Positions 1-8,482 of a stretch of DNA of 64,000 nt are shown piece after piece. Source of the DNA: Mycolicibacterium gadium (lineage in GTDB: Bacteria; Actinomycetota; Actinomycetes; Mycobacteriales; Mycobacteriaceae). Within the stretch, counting starts at the first letter, position 1; every line of letters starts with the position of its first letter. Under the pieces are notes generated by a model. That model worked only from the letters and a program-made list of their open reading frames with translations. It was not told the DNA's origin and did not search any database. The position numbers and the translations under genes are program-made. Location: positions 2,356,001 through 2,420,000 of the forward strand of contig NZ_AP022608.1 of assembly GCF_010728925.1 (NCBI RefSeq), read 5' to 3'.

Positions 1-819
<819 letters not shown>

Positions 820-1050
820 TCAAGCAATCGTCATCGACAGCGCAGCGGAATGCTGCGTTGTCGTGCCCGCTCGACTGAGCCCGGTGGCCCATGGAGCGGA
901 CCGAGAAAATTTCAGTTGTCGCGTGTGCAGTAAAACATGTGACCAGCGCGAGGAGAAAGTCCGAACGGCGGCGTCGGCGAGATTCCTGTGAACATTCTGT
1001 CTGATGTTGATGCCGACATGTCCGGCCATCGGCACCGTAGGCTTCCGGGT

Positions 1051-1608
1051 ATGGCAAAGGCTCGCGCCTCTCGCCTGGCCGTCGATGACTGGATCCAGGC
1101 CGGTTATGCGGTCCTTGCCGAAGAAGGCATCAAGTCGCTGAAGGTTGACCGGTTGTGCACCCGCCTCGGCGTGACCAAAGGCAGCTTTTACTGGCATTTC
1201 GCCGATATCGCGAGCTACCGCTCCGCACTGGTCGACGCGTGGGGTGCCTCCAGAGACGAGGAACGAAGCCACTTCGGTACGTCGAACGACGTGCCCGCGC
1301 GGGAGCGACTCTCGCAAATGATGACGACGCTGGTCGACGCTCGGCATTGGACGCTGGAGCGCGCGATGCGGGAATGGGCGCGCACCGACGAGGGGGTGGC
1401 GGCCAGCGTGCGCGCTGCGGACCGGCGTGTCGTGGCCGCTGTCCGACAGGCGTTTCTCGACTACGGGTTCGATACCGAGGAGGCCGACCTGCGCGCGACC
1501 GCCACTTTTGCGGTCGGAATCGGCTTCCTGCACCTGTCCGGGGCGAAGCCCAGCGCCCGCGGAGCCGCGCGGCGCGAGCGCTTCCTCGACATCATGCTGA
1601 CGCGCTGA
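1051..1608 (+). CDS. TetR family transcriptional regulator
   Basis: 185-residue DNA-binding repressor-type protein. The N-terminal helix-turn-helix is clear (TRLGVTKGSFYWHFADI, about residues 34-50), followed by a variable ligand-binding half that I cannot assign to a ligand. I chose the ATG at 1051 (MAKARASRLAVDDW) because the helix-turn-helix then sits at the usual distance from the N-terminus; an in-frame GTG at 988 and ATG at 1018 would add 21 or 11 residues, and none of the three has a strong Shine-Dalgarno. It lies upstream of and in line with the flavin monooxygenase at 1804, separated by a 195-bp spacer with repeats and a perfect palindrome, so it is the best candidate to control that gene. 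Confidence 0.85.
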   Translation: MAKARASRLAVDDWIQAGYAVLAEEGIKSLKVDRLCTRLGVTKGSFYWHFADIASYRSALVDAWGASRDEERSHFGTSNDVPARERLSQMMTTLVDARHWTLERAMREWARTDEGVAASVRAADRRVVAAVRQAFLDYGFDTEEADLRATATFAVGIGFLHLSGAKPSARGAARRERFLDIMLTR

Positions 1609-1758
1609 CCAGGCCAGCAGACCGTCTCGGCGATTTGCACGCTGCCCTCCCCGAGCACGCCCAAATCCGAGTTTTGTAGACGATTACTCGCACTTTCTGT
1701 ACAAAAGTCCGCTTTGGGCGTGGATCATGCTGCCGCGCTGACCAGGCCAGCAGGCCGT
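1591..1758. repeat. 35-bp direct repeat (1591-1625 and 1724-1758)
   Basis: The last codons and stop of the TetR gene (ATCATGCTGACGCGCTGACC...) recur 133 bp downstream as ATCATGCTGCCGCGCTGACC.... The copies are 35 bp with two mismatches. The second copy starts immediately after the right arm of the inverted repeat at 1655-1723. It carries no start codon or reading frame and looks like a leftover of a local duplication. Confidence 0.8.
1655..1723. repeat. Long imperfect inverted repeat / stem-loop
   Basis: Left arm 1655-1678 and right arm 1700-1723 are 24-bp imperfect reverse complements (about 19 of 24 pairs, including the runs CACGCCCAAA/TTTGGGCGTG and TTTTGTA/TACAAAA) around a 21-nt loop. 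It lies between the TetR stop and the next gene. It could act as an intrinsic terminator for the TetR gene or be a REP/MITE-like intergenic repeat; a search for other genomic copies would decide. Confidence 0.6.
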
Positions 1759-1772
1759 GAACGGCACACTTT

Positions 1773-1790
1773 CCATACTAAATAGTATGG
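1773..1790. promoter_or_regulatory. Perfect palindromic operator CCATACTA-AA-TAGTATGG
   Basis: Two perfect 8-bp arms around AA, ending 13 bp before the GTG start at 1804. The right arm contains TANNNT hexamers (TAGTAT, TATGGT) usable as a -10 box, so a bound repressor would cover the promoter. Size and symmetry fit a TetR-family operator; the regulator at 1051 is the nearest candidate. Confidence 0.6.
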
Positions 1791-1803
1791 TAGCGTCGCG
1801 ATC

Positions 1804-2976
1804 GTGACCGCGGTTTCGGCCACCCCGGCCATCACCCCCGAGTTTGTCGCCCGGCTGGCAGAGCGCGCACCGGAGGCCGAGCGGATACGCCGCTTACCTG
1901 CCGATACGGTCGCCGACCTCACCGCTTCGGGCTTTACCGAACTGCTGGTGCCCGCCCGCTTCGGCGGTCAGCAGGCCGAGTGGCCGTCGATCCTCGACCC
2001 GGTTCGGCGGATGGCGCACGGCTGCGCGTCGAGCGCGTGGACGCTTGGCTTCTATGCCCTGCACAACTGGATGCTTGCCCTGTTCGACGAGCGCGCCCAG
2101 GCGGAGGCGTTCGCCACGCGTCCGTTCCTCGCGCCGGCGCCCCTGGCGCCGACGGGCCGAGGCGTGCCGACCGGCGACGGCATTCGACTGACCGGTCGGT
2201 GGTCGTGGGCGACGGGCGTGATGGACGGCAACTGGATCATGGTGGGCGCGATCTGCGGCCCCGAGGAGGATCCGACCGCCATTTATCCGGCATTGGCCCT
2301 ACTGCCCATCTCCGACGTCCGCATCGAGGACGTCTGGCACACCGACGGCATGCGGGCCACCGGGTCCAATGACGTGGTCATCGCCGATGCGTTCGTCCCC
2401 CACCACCGGCTCCTCCGCGTGGCCGACATCTATTCCGGCACCGCACCGGGCGCCGGACTGCACGACGCCGACACCTACCGGTGGCCGATGGTGCCCGCCC
2501 TTTCGCTGTTGGCCGCCATGCCGGCGCTGGGCAGCGCCGAGCGCGTCGCGGAGATCTACGCCGAGCGCCTCGGCGAGCGCATCCTCGCGTACGAAGGCGT
2601 CGCGCAGAAGGACAAACCGCTGGCACAGGCGCGGCTCGGCGAGCCGCGGGTCCGGCTGCGTGCGCTACGCGGGCTGCTGGCCGACACCGTCGGAGATATC
2701 GAAGCCGTTGTCGCGTCGGGTAACCCGGTGCCGCCGCCGGTGCGGGCCGAGGCCCGCCTCGCCGCTGCGCACATCGTGCACGAGTCGCGGTCGGTGATCG
2801 CAGATCTGCTGGAGGCGTGCGGCGCCAGCGTTCACTTCGCCGACAATCCGCTGCAGCGCATCAAACGCGACGTCGATGTTCTTGCCGGTCATGTGGTCTT
2901 CGACTACGACACCAGTCGCGAACTCGCCGGAGCGCTCACACTGGGCATGAAGGTCTCGCGCACCGCGATGGTCTAA
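1804..2976 (+). CDS. Flavin-dependent monooxygenase of acyl-CoA dehydrogenase fold
   Basis: 390-residue protein with the acyl-CoA dehydrogenase fold, of the type seen in group D flavin monooxygenases such as HsaA and DszC, which hydroxylate aromatic or heterocyclic substrates using reduced flavin from a separate reductase. The N-terminal helical part (FVARLAERAPEAERIRRLP), the central LTGRWSWATGVMDGNW segment (about 120-135), VWHTDGMRATGSNDV (178-192) and a C-terminal acyl-CoA-dehydrogenase-2 helical domain are visible. Length matches HsaA-type enzymes. The GTG start at 1804 has no Shine-Dalgarno and sits just after the palindromic operator, so it may be read from a leaderless mRNA. No reductase gene is adjacent. 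A true acyl-CoA dehydrogenase is less likely because the usual catalytic-Glu region is not recognisable. The substrate is unknown. Confidence 0.8.
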   Translation: MTAVSATPAITPEFVARLAERAPEAERIRRLPADTVADLTASGFTELLVPARFGGQQAEWPSILDPVRRMAHGCASSAWTLGFYALHNWMLALFDERAQAEAFATRPFLAPAPLAPTGRGVPTGDGIRLTGRWSWATGVMDGNWIMVGAICGPEEDPTAIYPALALLPISDVRIEDVWHTDGMRATGSNDVVIADAFVPHHRLLRVADIYSGTAPGAGLHDADTYRWPMVPALSLLAAMPALGSAERVAEIYAERLGERILAYEGVAQKDKPLAQARLGEPRVRLRALRGLLADTVGDIEAVVASGNPVPPPVRAEARLAAAHIVHESRSVIADLLEACGASVHFADNPLQRIKRDVDVLAGHVVFDYDTSRELAGALTLGMKVSRTAMV

Positions 2977-2988
2977 CAAAGGGGAATC

Positions 2989-3378
2989 ATGGCCGACGAT
3001 TTGCGTGATCGAATCACGAAAACCTTCCAGAAGAACGTCGCCAACCGAATGATGCGGTTGATGCCGTTCCAGACGCTGCTGGAAACCACCGGCCGCAAGA
3101 CCGGAGAGCCCCGCCGCACGCCGCTGGGTGGACGCCGCGAGGGTGACCAGTTCTGGTTCGTCTCGGAATTCGGAGACAAGTCGCAGTACGTCAAGAACAT
3201 CCAGGCGAATCCGAACGTCCGCGTCCGGATCAACGGCAAGTGGCATCGCGGCACGGCCCACCTGGTGCCCGACGACGACCCGCACGCACGACTGCGCTCG
3301 CTGCCTCAGTTCAACAGCTTCGGCGTGCGGACCTTCGGCACCAACCTGCTGACCATCCGGGTGGACCTCAAGAGCTGA
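2989..3378 (+). CDS. Nitroreductase/deazaflavin-dependent oxidoreductase family (Ddn-like)
   Basis: 129-residue protein of the split beta-barrel family that includes M. tuberculosis Ddn and other F420H2-dependent reductases. Family features are LETTGRKTGEPRRTPLGGRR (about 30-49), FWFVSEFGDKSQYVKNIQANP (55-75, a conserved region) and the end FGTNLLTIRVDLK. ATG start with AAAGGGGAATC upstream. It lies 12 bp after the monooxygenase gene and is probably co-transcribed with it. Cofactor binding (F420) is inferred from the family; some members bind FMN or fatty acids instead. Substrate unknown. Confidence 0.85.
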   Translation: MADDLRDRITKTFQKNVANRMMRLMPFQTLLETTGRKTGEPRRTPLGGRREGDQFWFVSEFGDKSQYVKNIQANPNVRVRINGKWHRGTAHLVPDDDPHARLRSLPQFNSFGVRTFGTNLLTIRVDLKS

Positions 3379-3385
3379 TCCGGGG

Positions 3386-3422
3386 TTGACCGGTGCCTAA
3401 AAGTAAAACTAACCTCAGTTTT
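3386..3422 (+). promoter_or_regulatory. Promoter with overlapping operator for the eight-gene operon
   Basis: A sigma-70-like promoter can be read: -35 TTGACC (3386-3391), 18-bp spacer, -10 TAACCT (3410-3415). An inverted repeat AAAACT (3405-3410) / AGTTTT (3417-3422), nested in an outer CTAAAA (3398-3403) / TTTTAG (3419-3424), covers the -10 box. This is the layout of a TetR-type operator; the in-operon regulator at 7846 is the natural candidate. Confidence 0.5.
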
Positions 3423-3454
3423 AGTTCGGCTCGCCCATTGTCGATGGAGACACC

Positions 3455-4555
3455 ATGGAATCCTTTGTTCACCTGCGAAAAGGCCGTACTCCCCGACGCC
3501 TGCACGCCGATCTGGATGGGCTGAAGGACGACGAACTCGGGCGGGGCGGCTTCACCGGTCGGACGGCGAACATGTACCGCCGCAACGACCCGACGGCGTT
3601 CCGCTCGGTCGGCCCGCTGCGGCCCGTCGACGTGCTGTCCTCGGAGCTCAAACCCAGCGACGCCAGCGACGCCGCCGGCGGTCCACTGCTGATGTTCAGC
3701 AACGCCGACTGCCGCGTCATGCTGTCGCGGCGTACCGAGCCGATGCCGTTCTTCGTCCGCTATGTCGACGGAGACCTGCTCAGCTTCGTCCACAAGGGTT
3801 CGGGACTGCTGGAGACGGAGTTCGGCCCGCTGCGCTACCGCGAAGGCGACTGGGTCTACATCCCGAAGGCGTGCACGTTCCGTCAGGTTCCCGACAGCGA
3901 AAACGGCGCGTCCACGCTGCTGATGATCCAGGCCACCGACGAGTTCCGGGTGCCGGCACCGGGGTACCTGGGTCGGCACTTCCCCTTCGATCCATCCCAG
4001 GCCGTCATCCCGGAGGCGTCGCCCATCGACGACGATGGGCGTGACGAGTACGAGGTCCGGCTTGTTCACGAAGGTGGCCCGACTTCTCTGTTCTACCAAC
4101 ATCATCCGCTCGACGTGGAAGGCTGGCGCGGCGACAATTTCGCGTTCACCTTCAACATCGAGGACTACAACGTGGTGACGTCGAACAGCGTGCACCTGCC
4201 ACCCACGGTGCACCTGTTCATGGAGGCCACCGGCGTCTACGTGATGAACTTCCTGCCCAAGCCCGCCGAAGGCGTGCCAGGCACCGAGCGCACGCCCTGG
4301 TATCACCGCAACGTCGACTTCGACGAGATCGCGTTCTTCCACGGTGGATCGCTGTACGGGATTCCGATGCCGCCCGGCTTGGTTTCCCATGCGCCGCAAG
4401 GGGTTCACCACGGTGCGCCAGAGAAGGCACGCGAGCGGGCCCGCCGCAAGTTCGACGACTACGACAAGGTCGACTGGTCGGTGATCGCCATCGACACGCG
4501 ACGCAGGCTCATCCCGTCCGCCGAAGTACTGGCCAACGACCTGGGGCAGCATTGA
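3455..4555 (+). CDS. Homogentisate 1,2-dioxygenase-like cupin dioxygenase
   Basis: 366-residue double-cupin protein of the homogentisate 1,2-dioxygenase (HmgA) type, non-heme Fe(II) enzymes that cleave hydroquinone rings between the carboxymethyl-bearing and hydroxyl carbons. The first cupin includes FVHKGSGLLETEFGPLRYREGDWVYIPK (about 111-138). The second contains WYHRNVDFDEIAFFHGG (about 282-298) and SHAPQGVHHGAPE near residues 312-324, where HmgA proteins carry metal ligands. It is shorter than typical HmgA (about 430 residues), and no fumarylacetoacetase or tyrosine-pathway gene is nearby, so the substrate is probably another aromatic. Good RBS (ATGGAGA, 3444-3450). First gene of the operon; its stop overlaps the next start. 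Confidence 0.8.
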   Translation: MESFVHLRKGRTPRRLHADLDGLKDDELGRGGFTGRTANMYRRNDPTAFRSVGPLRPVDVLSSELKPSDASDAAGGPLLMFSNADCRVMLSRRTEPMPFFVRYVDGDLLSFVHKGSGLLETEFGPLRYREGDWVYIPKACTFRQVPDSENGASTLLMIQATDEFRVPAPGYLGRHFPFDPSQAVIPEASPIDDDGRDEYEVRLVHEGGPTSLFYQHHPLDVEGWRGDNFAFTFNIEDYNVVTSNSVHLPPTVHLFMEATGVYVMNFLPKPAEGVPGTERTPWYHRNVDFDEIAFFHGGSLYGIPMPPGLVSHAPQGVHHGAPEKARERARRKFDDYDKVDWSVIAIDTRRRLIPSAEVLANDLGQH

Positions 4556-5736
4556 TGACCACCGCCGTGAAGCACGAGTACGACCGAATCCCCTATCTGG
4601 TTGCCTACGCCAACAATTCGGGCGTCCGCGACGTGTACGGCGGCGTGGCCGAACTGGTGGTGCTCGAAAGCCACCTGCTGCGCCCGAAGGACAAATCCTC
4701 GGATACTGTGCTGGTGTTCATGCATCCCATCGGCGGGGGTGCGTACCTGCCGATGATGAACGCCCTGGCCAAGGCGGGACACCACGTCATCTACTGCAAC
4801 AGCCGCTTCCGCGGCACCGACTCCGCGCTGCTGATGGAGAAGGTGGTCGAGGATCTCGGCGAGTGCATCAAGGACGCCAAGAACCGGCTCGGCTATTCGA
4901 AGGTGGTGCTCGCCGGCTGGAGCGGCGGCGGTTCGCTGTCGGTGTTCTATCAGCAGCAAGCGCAGCATCCGACCGTGACGGCCAGCCCCTCCGGTGACGG
5001 CCCCGACCTCACCAGGCTCGGCCTGATCCCGGCCGACGGCATCATGCTGCTGGCCGCACACGTCAGCCGCCACGGAACGATGACCGAATGGCTGGACGCG
5101 TCGATCCTCGACGAGTCCGACCCGTCCAACCGCGACCCCGAGTTGGACCTGTACAACCCCGACAACCCGAATCAACCGCCCTACACCGCCGAGTTTCTCG
5201 AGCGCTACCGGGCCGCCCAGATCGCACGCAATCGCCGAATCACCAAGTGGGTCAAAGACAAACTGGCCGACTTGAAGGCGCAGGGCCGTCCCGAGGACGA
5301 GTTCGCGTTCGTCGTGCACGGCACCATGGCTGACCCGCGGTGGCTCGACCCGACGGTCGATCCGAACGAACGCACCCCCGGACAGTGCTATCTGGGCGAT
5401 CCTCAGGTGGTGAACAACAGTCCCGTCGGATTGGCCCGCTTCTGCACGCTGCGCAGTTGGCTCTCGCAATGGAGTTATGACGACGCCAACGGTGATGCGG
5501 TCAAGTGCGGCCCGGACATCGCGGTGCCCACGCTGGTCATCGGAAACATGGCCGATGACGCCTGCACACCCAGCCACACCCAGCGTCTGTTCAGCGCGAT
5601 CGGGCATCCTGACAAGGAGATGTACGAGATCCCCGGCGCGAACCATTACTACTCCGGACCCGACCAGCGCGGCACGCTGCGCGAGGCCGTCGGCATCTGC
5701 ACCGACTGGCTACACAGGCACGAGTTCTCGACATGA
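4555..5736 (+). CDS. Alpha/beta hydrolase family protein
   Basis: 393-residue alpha/beta hydrolase. The oxyanion region is FMHPIGGGAYLPMM (about 55-68) and the nucleophile elbow is GWSGGGS with Ser123; an acid is likely within VIGNMADDACTPSHTQ and the catalytic His in PGANHYYSG near the C-terminus. A long insertion between the elbow and the acid is probably the lid. The ATG at 4555 overlaps the upstream TGA (TGATG), implying translational coupling; a TTG three bases earlier is less likely. Position directly after a ring-cleavage-type dioxygenase suggests it hydrolyses the cleaved product or an ester of it; this is inference. Confidence 0.8.
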   Translation: MTTAVKHEYDRIPYLVAYANNSGVRDVYGGVAELVVLESHLLRPKDKSSDTVLVFMHPIGGGAYLPMMNALAKAGHHVIYCNSRFRGTDSALLMEKVVEDLGECIKDAKNRLGYSKVVLAGWSGGGSLSVFYQQQAQHPTVTASPSGDGPDLTRLGLIPADGIMLLAAHVSRHGTMTEWLDASILDESDPSNRDPELDLYNPDNPNQPPYTAEFLERYRAAQIARNRRITKWVKDKLADLKAQGRPEDEFAFVVHGTMADPRWLDPTVDPNERTPGQCYLGDPQVVNNSPVGLARFCTLRSWLSQWSYDDANGDAVKCGPDIAVPTLVIGNMADDACTPSHTQRLFSAIGHPDKEMYEIPGANHYYSGPDQRGTLREAVGICTDWLHRHEFST

Positions 5737-6938
5737 CTGTCACCGGCCCGCTCGACGGCATCCGCGTCATCGAGGTGGGCACGCTCATTTCCGGACCGTT
5801 CGCCGGCCGGCTGCTCGGGGACATGGGAGCCGAGGTCATCAAGATCGAGCCGCCGGGGGCCCCCGATCCGTTGCGCACCTGGGGGCAAGCCGAACTCGAC
5901 GGCCACAATTTCTTCTGGACCGTGCACGCGCGCAACAAGAAGGCCGTCACGCTGAACCTGCGCGAGGATGCCGGCCGCGAACTGTTCCTGGACCTCGTCG
6001 AGCGCTCCGACATCATCGTGGAGAATTTCCGGCCCGGCACGCTGGAGAAGTGGAACCTCGGCTATGACGTGCTGCGCGAGCGCAACCAGGGCATCATCCT
6101 GGTAAGGGTCTCCGGATACGGGCAGACCGGTCCTGAGGCGCACAAGGCCGGTTACGCGTCGGTCGCCGAGGCGGCCAGTGGCCTGCGGCACATGAACGGG
6201 TTCCCCGGCGGTCCGCCCCCGCGACTCGCCCTGTCGCTCGGCGACAGCCTGGCCGGGATGTTCGCCGCCCAGGGCGCACTGGCCGCGCTGTATCGACGCT
6301 CGGTCACCGGCAAGGGACAGGTCGTCGACGCTGCTCTCACCGAATCCTGTTTGGCCGTACAGGAATCCACCATTCCGGACTACGACGTGGGCGGCGTGAT
6401 CCGCGGGCCGTCCGGCACGCGTCTGGAGGGTATCGCCCCGTCGAACATCTACCCGACCGCCGACGGCAGCTGGGTCGTCATCGCCGCCAATCAGGACACC
6501 GTGTTCCGTCGGCTGTGCGCCGCGATGGGACAACCGGAACTCGCCACCGACGACCGATTCGTCACTCACGGTGCCCGCGGCCGCAATCAGGATGAGCTTG
6601 ACAAGATCATCGGCGACTGGGCGGTCACCCGTCAGCCCGCCGACATCATCGCCACCCTCTCAGAAGCCGGGGTGATCAGCGGACCCATCAACACCGTCGC
6701 CGAGGTCGTCGAGGATCCACAGCTGCAGGCCCGCGGCATGATCGCCGACCACTGGGACGAACGCATCGAGCGAAACATCAAGGGTCCCGGTGTGATACCG
6801 GTGCTCTCGGATACGCCGGGCACGATCCGCAACGCCGGCTCGGCCCGGCCCGGCCAGCACAATGACGAGATCTACGGCGGTCTGCTGGGTCGCAGTCATG
6901 CCGAGATCATGAAGCTGGCAGAGGAGGGCGTGATATGA
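5733..6938 (+). CDS. CaiB/BaiF family (class III) CoA-transferase
   Basis: 401-residue class III CoA-transferase that moves CoA between acyl groups through an aspartyl-CoA intermediate. Family signatures are GTLISGPFAGRLLGDMGAEV (about 13-32), RNKKAVTLNL, DIIVENFRPGTLEKWNLGYD, and LALSLGDSLAGMFAAQGALA (about 166-185), which carries the catalytic Asp. Length is typical. It overlaps the hydrolase by ATGA and the lyase-like gene by ATGA. In this operon it probably activates the free acid released upstream to its CoA thioester; the acid is unknown. Confidence 0.9.
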   Translation: MTVTGPLDGIRVIEVGTLISGPFAGRLLGDMGAEVIKIEPPGAPDPLRTWGQAELDGHNFFWTVHARNKKAVTLNLREDAGRELFLDLVERSDIIVENFRPGTLEKWNLGYDVLRERNQGIILVRVSGYGQTGPEAHKAGYASVAEAASGLRHMNGFPGGPPPRLALSLGDSLAGMFAAQGALAALYRRSVTGKGQVVDAALTESCLAVQESTIPDYDVGGVIRGPSGTRLEGIAPSNIYPTADGSWVVIAANQDTVFRRLCAAMGQPELATDDRFVTHGARGRNQDELDKIIGDWAVTRQPADIIATLSEAGVISGPINTVAEVVEDPQLQARGMIADHWDERIERNIKGPGVIPVLSDTPGTIRNAGSARPGQHNDEIYGGLLGRSHAEIMKLAEEGVI

Positions 6939-7843
6939 GTGCGCTTCCGGCGCATGTCGACATTCGCGACGTCTCACTGCGCGACGGACTACAGATCGAG
7001 GATCCGATTCCGTTGGCGGCCAAGCTCGAACTGCTCGCGGCCGTCGCCGCCACCGGCGTGCGGGAGATGGAGGCGACGGCGTTCGTCTCGCCGTCGAAGG
7101 TGCCCGCACTTGCCGACGCGGCCGAACTCGCCGCCGAGCTGCACAACTTTCCCGATATCGAGTTCTCGGCGCTGGTGGCCAGCCCCAATGGCGCCAAGCG
7201 CGCGATCGCGGCGGGTTTGCGGTCGATCGAGTACGTGGTGTCGGCCGCCGACGGCCATAGCCAAGCGAACGTAGGTCGCGCCACGGCGGAAGCCACCGCG
7301 CAAATTCCCGAGATCGTCGCGATCGCCCACGACAGCGGCGTCACCGTCGAGGTCATCATCGCCACCGCGTGGGACTGCCCCTTCGACGGCCCGACACCCG
7401 CGCAACGCGTGTTGGACATCGTGACCGCCGCCCGCGACCACGGCGCCGATCGCCTCGCGATCGCCGACACCATCGGCACCACCACCCCGCGCCGGGTCAG
7501 CGCTCTGGTGGCGCAGGTGCGTCCCCTCATCGGTGACATCCCGCTGGGGGCGCATTTCCATAACACTCGCGGCGCCGGACTGGCCAGCGCCTACGCGGCA
7601 GTCGAGGCCGGTATCACCCGGTTGGACGCGTCGGTCGGCGGGCTCGGCGGCTGTCCGTTCGCGCCGGGTGCCAGCGGCAACATCGCGTTGGAGGACCTCG
7701 TCTATCTGTTGAGGGACAGCGAGATTGGCGTCGACGTCGACCTGGAGGGCGCCATCGCCGCCGCGCGCGTCGCGCAAAAAGTCGTCGGGCACGACCTACC
7801 GAGCTCGCTGCTGCGCGCCGGCGACCGGATTCTCGACACCTAG
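6935..7843 (+). CDS. Hydroxymethylglutaryl-CoA lyase family protein
   Basis: 302-residue TIM-barrel enzyme of the HMG-CoA lyase/isopropylmalate synthase superfamily, which cleaves 3-hydroxy-3-methylacyl-CoA type substrates to acetyl-CoA and a keto acid. Visible motifs: DVSLRDGLQIED (metal and catalytic Arg/Asp, 10-21), AHFHNTRGAGLAS (the HxH metal site, about 207-219) and GGLGGCPFAPGASGN (about 236-250), which carries the catalytic Cys and glycine loop. Length matches bacterial HMG-CoA lyases. The context (CoA-transferase before, acyl-CoA dehydrogenase after) suggests cleavage of a branched hydroxyacyl-CoA, possibly but not necessarily HMG-CoA itself. Confidence 0.88.
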   Translation: MSALPAHVDIRDVSLRDGLQIEDPIPLAAKLELLAAVAATGVREMEATAFVSPSKVPALADAAELAAELHNFPDIEFSALVASPNGAKRAIAAGLRSIEYVVSAADGHSQANVGRATAEATAQIPEIVAIAHDSGVTVEVIIATAWDCPFDGPTPAQRVLDIVTAARDHGADRLAIADTIGTTTPRRVSALVAQVRPLIGDIPLGAHFHNTRGAGLASAYAAVEAGITRLDASVGGLGGCPFAPGASGNIALEDLVYLLRDSEIGVDVDLEGAIAAARVAQKVVGHDLPSSLLRAGDRILDT

Positions 7844-7845
7844 CC

Positions 7846-8457
7846 GTGCCCGTCGAGACGCTGAGCGCCAAGGGCCGCCAGACCAGGGAGGCCATCGAGC
7901 AGGCCGCCCGGAAGCTCTTCGCCGAGCGCGGCTTTCACGGCACCACCCTGGGTGACATCACGTCAGCGGCCGGCAAATCACCCGCGGCGTTCTACCGCTA
8001 CTTCGCAGATAAGGAAGATCTGCTGGCCGTGCTCGCAGAGTCCTTCCTGCACGAGGTGGTCGCGCCGTCCGGACTGAGCGTCGAGCTGCCGGAATCCCCG
8101 GATGACGATGCGTTCTTTCGCACCGTGGTCACCGGCTACTGGAACATGTTCAAGCAGAACATCGGGATCATGATCGCGGTCGCCCAACTCGCGGCCACGC
8201 AGCCCCGCTTCGCCGCGGTGCAGAACGAGTTCCGCCGCTTCGGCATCGACATCGTCGCCGCCTCGGTGCGCCGCGCCCAGGAACAGGGCCACGGTGCCGA
8301 ACTGCATCCCGAGCACACCGCCGCGGCGATCGCGCTGCTGTTCGAGAACTTCACCACCGTATTCGTCGGCACATCCGGTCTCGGGCTGGAGATGAGTGAC
8401 GAGGACGCAATCGACACGCTGTCGAGGATTTGGAAGAAGACGCTGTACGGGTTCTAG
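7846..8457 (+). CDS. TetR family transcriptional regulator within operon
   Basis: 203-residue TetR-type regulator with helix-turn-helix TTLGDITSAAGKSPAAFYRYFADKEDLL (about 30-57) and a ligand-binding half of typical size. The GTG start lies 2 bp after the upstream stop and gives the usual short N-terminal arm. Being embedded in the operon, it is likely an autorepressor acting at the operator around 3405-3422 and relieved by a pathway intermediate, perhaps an acyl-CoA; neither is shown by the sequence. Confidence 0.88.
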   Translation: MPVETLSAKGRQTREAIEQAARKLFAERGFHGTTLGDITSAAGKSPAAFYRYFADKEDLLAVLAESFLHEVVAPSGLSVELPESPDDDAFFRTVVTGYWNMFKQNIGIMIAVAQLAATQPRFAAVQNEFRRFGIDIVAASVRRAQEQGHGAELHPEHTAAAIALLFENFTTVFVGTSGLGLEMSDEDAIDTLSRIWKKTLYGF

Positions 8458-8482
8458 AGACCCAGGACGCTAAGGAGACACA

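Noticed and set aside
3455..4555. True homogentisate dioxygenase of tyrosine breakdown
   Set aside because: Shorter than HmgA and without maleylacetoacetate isomerase, fumarylacetoacetase or HPPD genes nearby; kept as HmgA-like only.
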